In this document: positions 54,355-64,000 of the stretch, in pieces | Layout: each line of letters begins with the position of its first letter | Numbering within the stretch: the stretch's first letter is position 1 | Assembly: GCA_018262705.1 (NCBI GenBank) | Contig: JADFDQ010000002.1 | Span: forward strand, 1 to 64,000 | Length of the DNA: 64,000 bases | Reading direction: 5' to 3' | Origin: Xanthomonas sp. | GTDB lineage: Bacteria > Pseudomonadota > Gammaproteobacteria > Xanthomonadales > Xanthomonadaceae | The notes under the pieces: model-generated | What the model was told of the DNA's origin: nothing | The model's input: only the letters and a program-made list of their open reading frames with translations | Databases searched by the model: none | Position numbers and translations under genes: made by a program

Positions 54355-54368
54355 TACATCCGCATGTA
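54355..54368. promoter_or_regulatory. Short palindrome in the copL promoter
   Basis: TACATCCGCATGTA is a perfect 5-bp inverted repeat with a 4-bp centre, 12 bp upstream of the copL ATG. It lies in the 149-bp divergent spacer between copL and the His-rich gene that leads czcCBA. It could be an operator; its regulator is unknown. Confidence 0.4.
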
Positions 54369-54492
54369 AACGTGGAATGAATGCAGCGATACCAGGCGAG
54401 TGCAGTAGTCAGCTTTCGACCCATAGTGGCAATTCGTGAACTTCCGAGATCGGCTCCTTGAGCCCACCTTCCTTCTAGGGCATCCTTAGGCG

Positions 54493-54882
54493 GTGTCCCT
54501 CCGTGCCCTCCATCGCCGTTTGAGCCTCTGGATCCACCGCCCCATCGGGCAGTTGGCCGGCCTGCTTTTACTGGTAGCGATGGTCTCGGCAGGTTTGCCG
54601 ACCGGGAACGTCCATGCGCATGCCGGCGGTGACCACGACCATGACCATTCGGCGCAATCGGTCGCAGGTGGTTCATCCGGACAGGAAGAGGGGCCTGCAT
54701 CACCGGATCCGGCTGATCTGGTGCTTCACGCCCATGACGTCGCCACGACCGTCACGGCGTTGCCAACGTTTCCCGCCTTGATCCTCAGCGCGGTCGTGCC
54801 CATGGCACCCAGCGTTCCCGTCGCTACATCGCCGCCGCCCACTGCGGCCCGAACACCTCCGCACCGACCTCCGATCGCTTGA
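54493..54882 (+). CDS. His-rich small secreted protein leading czcCBA
   Basis: A 129-residue protein with a hydrophobic leader (LAGLLLLVAMVSAGLPTGNVHA) and HAGGDHDHDHSAQ near the mature N-terminus; the C-terminus is Pro-rich. Small proteins like this commonly precede czc genes, probably as periplasmic metal binders. Start GTG 54493. It is divergent from copL and 62 bp before czcC. Confidence 0.65.
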   Translation: MSLRALHRRLSLWIHRPIGQLAGLLLLVAMVSAGLPTGNVHAHAGGDHDHDHSAQSVAGGSSGQEEGPASPDPADLVLHAHDVATTVTALPTFPALILSAVVPMAPSVPVATSPPPTAARTPPHRPPIA

Positions 54883-54944
54883 CGCCCTGAGGCTGCCTTT
54901 GGCGGCCTGCTTTGCGCTGTCTGTCGATTACCCGGAGGTTATCC

Positions 54945-56191
54945 GTGAATTTGCGTTGGCTGATGGCCCTGGCGTTTGCCGGGGCCCATGGCGTTGTCCT
55001 GTCCGGGCACGCTGCTGAACCGTTGCGTCTAGAAGAGGCTGTCGCACGCAGCCTCGCTGCGAACCCGTCTTTGGCCGCCGAGGCGGCCGAGCTTCGCGCC
55101 GTCCAGGCCCGCGCCGAGCGTGAGGGGCTGCCCACGCCCTACGTCGCGGGAGCCGACCTGGAGAACGTCGCCGGCACCGGCGCATTAAGTGGCGTGCACT
55201 CGGCCGAGACCACGCTGCGCCTGGGTCGGGTGATTGAACTCGGCGGCAAACGCGCCGCCCGGCAGGCGCTGGGTGCGGCGGAAGTCGCGCGCCAGCGCAA
55301 TGCATCCGACACTGTGCGGATTGACATCGCCAGCCGCACGACCGCGCGCTTCATCGAGGTCGTGGCCGACCAACAGCGGCTGGAGTTCGCCCGCGAGCAG
55401 GTCAAGCTGGCCGACCGCACCCGTCGCGAAGTCGCCACCTGGGTCGCGGCCGCGCGCAATCCCGAGTCAGACCTGCGGGCTGCCGAGATCGCGGTCGCCG
55501 ATGCGGAACTCGAACGCGAACACGCCGAGCACGAGCTGGCCAGTGCCAGGATGACCCTGGCCGCGAGTTGGGGTGCCTTCGAGCCTGACTTCACTGCGGC
55601 GACCGGCGACCTACGCGAGTTGCCTCAGGTTGAATCGTTCGAGACGCTCGCCACACGCCTGCCGATGACACCGGCCCAGCGCAGTGCGCTGCTGGAGGCC
55701 GAGGAGATTGCTGCCAGGCGCCGTGTCGCCCAAGCCAGCGCCAAACCCGACATCAACGTCAGCCTGGGTGTGCGTCGCCTCGAGGCGCTGGGCGACCAGG
55801 GGCTGGTGATATCGGTGTCGGTGCCGCTCGGCAGCAAGCCGCGCGCCTCGCTCGCCATCGCTGAAGCCGATGCTCAACTGGCCGCGTTGGAATCGCGTCG
55901 CGATGCACAGCGCCTCGAGAGCCACCAAGCCCTGTTCGAGAAGTACCAAGAACTGATGCACGCGCGTACCGAATACGAGGCGCTGCGCACGCGGATGCTG
56001 CCCAAGGCCGAGCAGGCGCTTGCTGTCACCCGCCGCGGCTTCGAAGCCGGTCGCTTCTCCTTCGTCTCGCTCGCGCAGGCGCAACGCACGCTGTTCGACC
56101 TGCGCGCACGCAGCGTCGAGGCAGCCGCCCGCTATCACACCCGTCTGGTTGAGGTCGAACGCCTCACCGCCGTCGCCACGGAAGCCACACC

Positions 56192-56195
<4 letters not shown>
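54945..56195 (+). CDS. czcC: CzcC-type TolC-family outer-membrane channel
   Basis: Outer-membrane channel of the CzcCBA exporter. The 416-residue protein starts at GTG 54945 with GGAGG 6 bp upstream; signal VNLRWLMALAFAGAHGVVLSG, then EPLRLEEAVARSLAANPSLAAEA and two TolC repeats. A longer frame to 54912 is not supported. Overlaps czcB by 4 bp. Confidence 0.9.
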
Positions 56196-60602
<4,407 letters not shown>

Positions 60603-60636
60603 ACCGCTCGCATTCCAGTTCCATCCCGAAGGTTCT

Positions 60637-61290
60637 TTGGCATTTCCCAACGCATCGCCCACCATCCGGCGGGCGCTCCCGATCCTCGCGCTGCTGTTGT
60701 GGCTGGCTGTCGCCTTGGTGCACGTTGTCACCGGTAGCGATCAGGCGTTCGTGGAGCAGTACATCGGCCGCCAGCGGCTCGTGTTCACCTACCTCGATGC
60801 CAAGCATATGGTCACCGGGTACGACCACCTGCTGTTCTTGTTCGACGTTTGTTTCTTCCTGTACCGCATGCGCGATGTCGGCGCTTACGTCGCCTTCTTC
60901 GCCATCAGGCATAGCCTCACGCTGCTGTATGGGGTGCTGGGTGGGGTGCATGTCAGCTCGTACCTCATCGACGCAATCATCGGTCTGTCGTTGGTCTACA
61001 AGGCACTCGAAAAGCTCGGCGCGTTCGAGTGCTGGTTCGGCTTCCAGCCCCACATCAAGGCGGCGGCGCTGGTCTTCGGAATCTTCCACGGCCTCGGCCT
61101 GGCCACCAAGCCGCAGGATCTCGAGCTGTCGCAGGCCAAGCCCTCCACCTGGGCCCAGCTGGCCGATACCCGGCGCTTTTCAACGACGCGTACGACGCGA
61201 CACCAAGGCCCTCAGGGCCGAAGAAGGCGGCCACGAAGCCATCAGGCAAGAAGTAAGGGCTTGATTCTGCGCACAGGAGACGTTTCATGA
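60637..61290 (+). CDS. HupE/UreJ-family protein, C-terminus replaced
   Basis: HupE/UreJ proteins are nickel/cobalt-type permeases. The first about 165 residues match the family: KHMVTGYDHLLFLFDVCFFL, FFAIRHSLTLLYGVLGG, VYKALEKLGAF and ALVFGIFHGLGLATK. After LELSQ (about 61131) the normal last helices (NVGVExGQL) are missing and a Lys/Arg-rich tail in unrelated frame follows. In another frame the same DNA reads FNDAYDATPRPSG plus KKAATKPSGKK, a remnant of a different gene end. The start is TTG 60637. Probably non-functional or altered. Confidence 0.65.
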   Translation: MAFPNASPTIRRALPILALLLWLAVALVHVVTGSDQAFVEQYIGRQRLVFTYLDAKHMVTGYDHLLFLFDVCFFLYRMRDVGAYVAFFAIRHSLTLLYGVLGGVHVSSYLIDAIIGLSLVYKALEKLGAFECWFGFQPHIKAAALVFGIFHGLGLATKPQDLELSQAKPSTWAQLADTRRFSTTRTTRHQGPQGRRRRPRSHQARSKGLILRTGDVS

Positions 61291-62621
61291 TCGAGATCCT
61301 TCATCACCGCAGTTTTCGCCACCTGTTTCTCGCCCAGGTCGTTGCCCTCGTTGGCACAGGCTTGGCTACGGTGGGGCTGGCACTGCTGGCTTACGACTTG
61401 GCCGGCGCGCAGGCAGGCGCGGTACTTGGTACCGCCTTGGCCATCAAGATGACTGTGTATGTGACCTTGGCGCCGCTGGCCGGCGCCCTGGTCCCGCCGC
61501 GGCTGCGCAAGCCGGTGCTGATCGCGCTGGATCTCATTCGCGCGGCGGTGGCGATCATGCTCCCGTTCGTCACCGAAATCTGGCAGGTGTACGTGCTGAT
61601 CGCGCTGTTGCAATCGGCATCGGCCTGCTTCACGCCGCTGTTCCAGTCGTTGATTCCGGAGATTCTCCCCGAAGAGCGCGACTACACCCGCGCACTGTCG
61701 CTGTCGCGCCTCGCCTATGACCTTGAAAGTCTGCTGAGCCCGGCGATCGCAGCCGCGCTGCTGACTGTGATCAGCTTCCATGGCTTGTTCGCTGGCACCT
61801 CGGTGGGCTTTGTCGCGTCCGCGTTGCTGGTGCTGACAACCGCTTTCCCCATCGCTGCGGCAGCGCGGGCCGCCGGCAGTCCCTACGCCCGCGCGTTCCG
61901 CGGTATGCGCATCTATTTGCACACGCCGCGTTTGCGCGGCCTGCTCGCCCTGAACCTGTGCGCCGCAGCCGGTGGCGCGATGGTGTTCGTAAACACGGTG
62001 GTGGTCGTGCGCGGCCCGCTGCACGGCGGGGAACGTGAAGTCGCCTGGGCGCTGGCCGCGTTCGGCGCCGGTTCGATGGCGGTGGCGCTGCTGTTGCCAA
62101 AATTGCTTGACCGCATTCCGGACCGGCGGGTGATGCTCGCAGCCGCAGTGACCATGGTGGGCGTGCTGCTCGCGGCCACCGGGCTGTGGGCGACCACGCA
62201 AGGATCGCTGGGCTGGACGCTGCTGCTCCCGCTTTGGTTTGTTTTCGGCACCGCCTACGCGGGACTGGTGACGCCCGGCGGGCGCCTGCTGCGGCGTTCC
62301 GCGGAATCCGACGACTTGCCGTTCCTGTTTGCCGCGCAGTTCTCCTTGTCGCACGCATGCTGGCTGCTGGCGTATCCGTTGGCCGGTTGGGTCGGCGCCC
62401 GCTTCGGACTCGGCAGCGCGCTCGCCGCCTTGAGTGGGGTGGCCGTGGTCGGGCTGCTGTCCGCCAAGTGGATGTGGCCGCGCCATGATCCAGATGTGGT
62501 TGAACACAGCCATCCTGAACTGGCTGTTGACCATCCACATATCGCGGAGCATCAAGCTGGCGATGGAAGGCATGCGCATTCGTACAGGATTGACGTACTG
62601 CATGGACGCTGGCCGCAGTGA
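61287..62621 (+). CDS. Major facilitator superfamily transporter with His-rich tail
   Basis: A 444-residue, 12-helix MFS exporter; the first helix region is HRSFRHLFLAQVVALVGTGLA and the last 45 residues are His-rich (EHSHPELAVDHPHIAEHQ, GRHAHSYRIDVLHGRWP), as in NreB-like metal exporters. ATG 61287 overlaps the HupE stop by 4 bp. Substrate is likely Ni/Co/Zn by analogy, not proved. Confidence 0.85.
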   Translation: MIEILHHRSFRHLFLAQVVALVGTGLATVGLALLAYDLAGAQAGAVLGTALAIKMTVYVTLAPLAGALVPPRLRKPVLIALDLIRAAVAIMLPFVTEIWQVYVLIALLQSASACFTPLFQSLIPEILPEERDYTRALSLSRLAYDLESLLSPAIAAALLTVISFHGLFAGTSVGFVASALLVLTTAFPIAAAARAAGSPYARAFRGMRIYLHTPRLRGLLALNLCAAAGGAMVFVNTVVVVRGPLHGGEREVAWALAAFGAGSMAVALLLPKLLDRIPDRRVMLAAAVTMVGVLLAATGLWATTQGSLGWTLLLPLWFVFGTAYAGLVTPGGRLLRRSAESDDLPFLFAAQFSLSHACWLLAYPLAGWVGARFGLGSALAALSGVAVVGLLSAKWMWPRHDPDVVEHSHPELAVDHPHIAEHQAGDGRHAHSYRIDVLHGRWPQ

Positions 62622-62665
62622 GCCGTGCACCGCCACCCATGCGTAAAGCATTCGCAGATTGATCG

Positions 62666-63111
62666 GTGCCCGAGATCGGCGTCTATGCCGCGTTGTTCGC
62701 CCTTGCTTTCGTCGCCGCGACGATCCTGACACTGCAGTCGGAGGCGATGCTCACCCGCCTGTTGGGGGCGAACTATTCGCCGATGTGGCTTATCACAATC
62801 GGCAGCGTGGGCAACGTGCTGGGTTCGACGGTGAGCTGGATCCGCGGACGCCAGATCGAACGGCCGAGGCATCGCCGCTGGTTCCCGATCAATGAAGCCC
62901 AGCTTGAACGGGCGCAGCGTTGGGGCCAGCGGCACGGAAAATGGTCGCTGCTGCTCTGCTGCTCTGCTGCTCTGCTGGGTGCCGGTGGTGGGCGATCCGC
63001 TGAAGCTTATCGCCGGGATTCCGCGAAAACCTTGGTCTATCTATCTCGTGCTGGTGACGATTGCCAAGTGGGACGGTACTGGCATTGGCCGCGGTGGTTC
63101 TCGGTTCTTGA
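62666..63111 (+). pseudogene. Disrupted YqaA-type DedA-like membrane protein
   Basis: The start VPEIGVYAALFALAFVAATIL and SVGNVLGSTVSWIRGR, then RRWFPINEAQLERAQRWGQRHGKWSLLL match YqaA-type membrane proteins. At 62954-62977 three copies of the octamer CTCTGCTG replace what would be one copy, adding 16 bp and shifting the frame; downstream the natural continuation CWVPVVGDPLKLIAG is in another frame. A further one-base loss near 63068 and another near 63079 shift it again before a stop at 63109-63111. It is the last gene of the czc-side cluster. Confidence 0.75.
62954..62977 (+). repeat. Three-copy octamer repeat inside yqaA
   Basis: CTCTGCTG occurs three times in tandem (62954-62961, 62962-62969, 62970-62977), preceded by GCTG. 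With one copy the frame reads on into CWVPVVGDP; with three it shifts. This is a simple-sequence slippage tract of the phase-variation type. Confidence 0.8.
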
Positions 63112-63518
63112 GCAGAGGCGTGCGCCAATCGCACACCAAGTTTCTTCGCCTGCAGCTGGCCGCTCCACTCAGTCTCAGAGCGCAACTTCGAACATGTTTC
63201 GGATAAGATTGATTTATCGAGGGTAGGAAAGGACTGCTTCCGAGCTCGAACTCACTTCGTTGAAAGCGAGCGTACGGGAGCCTCGCTGCGATGCCTTCCG
63301 CGGCCTCAAGCCCCCACTGATTCGGTCACCGCCGGCTGGCAACACCACTCTATTAGGCCGATCCGGTCATGCGGCGCCTATTGCCCGAACTGATAGTGGT
63401 GTTGGCCCTTAGTTTGGACGACGAGGGCTGCCGCTGGGGCTGCTGCGTAAACACAGGCCGGCGGCGATTCTCGATGAGGTTTGGACTCAGGTTCGTTCCC
63501 TTCCGGATTCCTGGTAGC
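63112..63518. other. 407-bp region without a gene
   Basis: No credible coding frame. CAACACCAC (63340-63348) pairs with GTGGTGTTG (63396-63404), a 9-bp inverted repeat 47 bp apart. The region separates the broken yqaA from the convergent Cap15-like gene; an island junction is likely here. Confidence 0.5.
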
Positions 63519-64000
63519 TCAGCTCGCCGCGCCGATTTTCTGGCGCTTGGTCTGGGCTATGACGCGCATGACCGAGTCGTAGGAATTGATACCGTCACAG
63601 TCCTGAGTGATGAACTCAAGTTCGAGTCGGCCTTGAGTCGGCGAGTTGGTCCAATAGTCCCCGGCCAGCACCTTGCCACCGTCTTGCAGCGTCAAGTGGC
63701 CGTACCCACTCGTCAGTTTGTTCTCTTTGTAAGCGGTGCGACGCAGCTCGTATACGTACGCCAAGTGGGTGTCGGTCGTCTTTTCGTCCGTACCCAGGAA
63801 CTCGAACGTGGAACGAGCCGGCTGGCGCTGAGTGAACGACTGGATCGATACAAACAGGTAGGTCTGACGAATCACGAATGCGATCGGGATCGGAGCGGGG
63901 CGATTGCCCTCCTTGTCCTGCCAGTCGGTGTACAGCGTTCCGGCCCAGATACCATGGATGCTGGGCCGACCCAGCCAACGGGCCAGGCGCTTAAACTTCC
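63519..64000 (-). CDS. cap15: Cap15-like CBASS effector, C-terminal part (cut by window edge)
   Basis: About 159 codons are visible; the N-terminus is beyond base 64000. The visible part reads HGIWAGTLYTDW, AFVIRQTYLFVSI, LAYVYEL, GHLTLQDGG, LAGDYWTNSPTQG and RLELEFI, the beta-strand pattern of the cyclic-nucleotide-sensing beta-barrel of Cap15 (S-2TM-beta effector of CBASS). A GTG at 63875 is not the start, as the family signature continues upstream in frame. Cap15 oligomerises in the inner membrane and breaks it on cyclic-nucleotide signal. The two transmembrane helices and the CD-NTase should lie just to the right. Confidence 0.72.
   Translation of the reverse strand, partial: KFKRLARWLGRPSIHGIWAGTLYTDWQDKEGNRPAPIPIAFVIRQTYLFVSIQSFTQRQPARSTFEFLGTDEKTTDTHLAYVYELRRTAYKENKLTSGYGHLTLQDGGKVLAGDYWTNSPTQGRLELEFITQDCDGINSYDSVMRVIAQTKRQKIGAAS

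Noticed and set aside
63616-63978. 120-codon minus-strand frame at the right edge
   Set aside because: Shadow of the Cap15-like frame, which has the recognisable beta-barrel pattern.

Overview
The window is GC-rich proteobacterial DNA, most likely from a member of the Xanthomonadales (Lysobacter/Xanthomonas relatives). Three things point there: the housekeeping gene order trxB-aat / ald / ftsK-lolA-rarA-crcB, a LexA box of the TTAG-N6-TACTA type upstream of umuDC, and a copLAB-type copper operon. This assignment is inferred from motifs and gene order, not from a database comparison.

Layout. (1) 1-8.7 kb is core chromosome: a 69-bp hairpin-rich tandem repeat, aat and trxB on the minus strand, then ald, ftsK, a small secreted protein, lolA, rarA and crcB on the plus strand. 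crcB is preceded by a fluoride riboswitch. (2) 8.7-17.1 kb starts with a cupredoxin and continues with a Tn7/Tn5053-like transposition module on the minus strand (two TnsA-like proteins, TniA/TnsB-like DDE transposase, TniB ATPase, TniQ), all overlapping end to start. It is led by a small helix-turn-helix gene and faces a divergent 322-residue protein of unknown function. The region also holds an orphan plus-strand terminator hairpin and a 28-bp palindrome. (3) 17.3-20.7 kb is an SOS cassette: umuD-umuC on one side of a LexA box, an SRAP/YedK abasic-site protein plus a 74-residue protein on the other. (4) 21.1-24 kb holds a possible attC-like hairpin and one large STAND NTPase with an N-terminal HEPN-like motif and C-terminal TPR-like repeats, which looks like an NLR-type defence protein.

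(5) 24.6-37.1 kb is a metabolic block: an ATP-grasp-like protein, then (minus strand) a beta-CASP RNA nuclease, thymidine/AMP phosphorylase, PRPP synthase, phosphoketolase, UbiB-like kinase, CopB-type P-ATPase and acetate kinase. The first four overlap by 4 bp each. Together they could take nucleosides to pentose phosphate, acetyl phosphate, then acetate plus ATP. (6) 37.2-63.1 kb is a large heavy-metal island: a P1B ATPase with an unusual CPD motif, an ICMT-like methyltransferase, DUF2933, MerR with a textbook 19-bp-spacer promoter, cusCBA, a Cys/His-rich protein behind an FNR/Anr-like box, copL-copA-copB-(NTF2-like)-(DUF411)-copC-copD, and divergently czcCBA, a truncated HupE, an MFS transporter and a broken yqaA interrupted by a 3x8-bp repeat. 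(7) The right edge (63.5-64 kb, minus strand) is the C-terminal part of a Cap15-like CBASS effector; its partner cyclase would lie just outside the window.

The accessory part (about 8.7 kb onward) thus combines transposition, SOS mutagenesis, metal efflux/oxidation, an overflow-type energy pathway and at least two candidate defence genes, all inserted after crcB. The transposon ends could not be fixed by eye.
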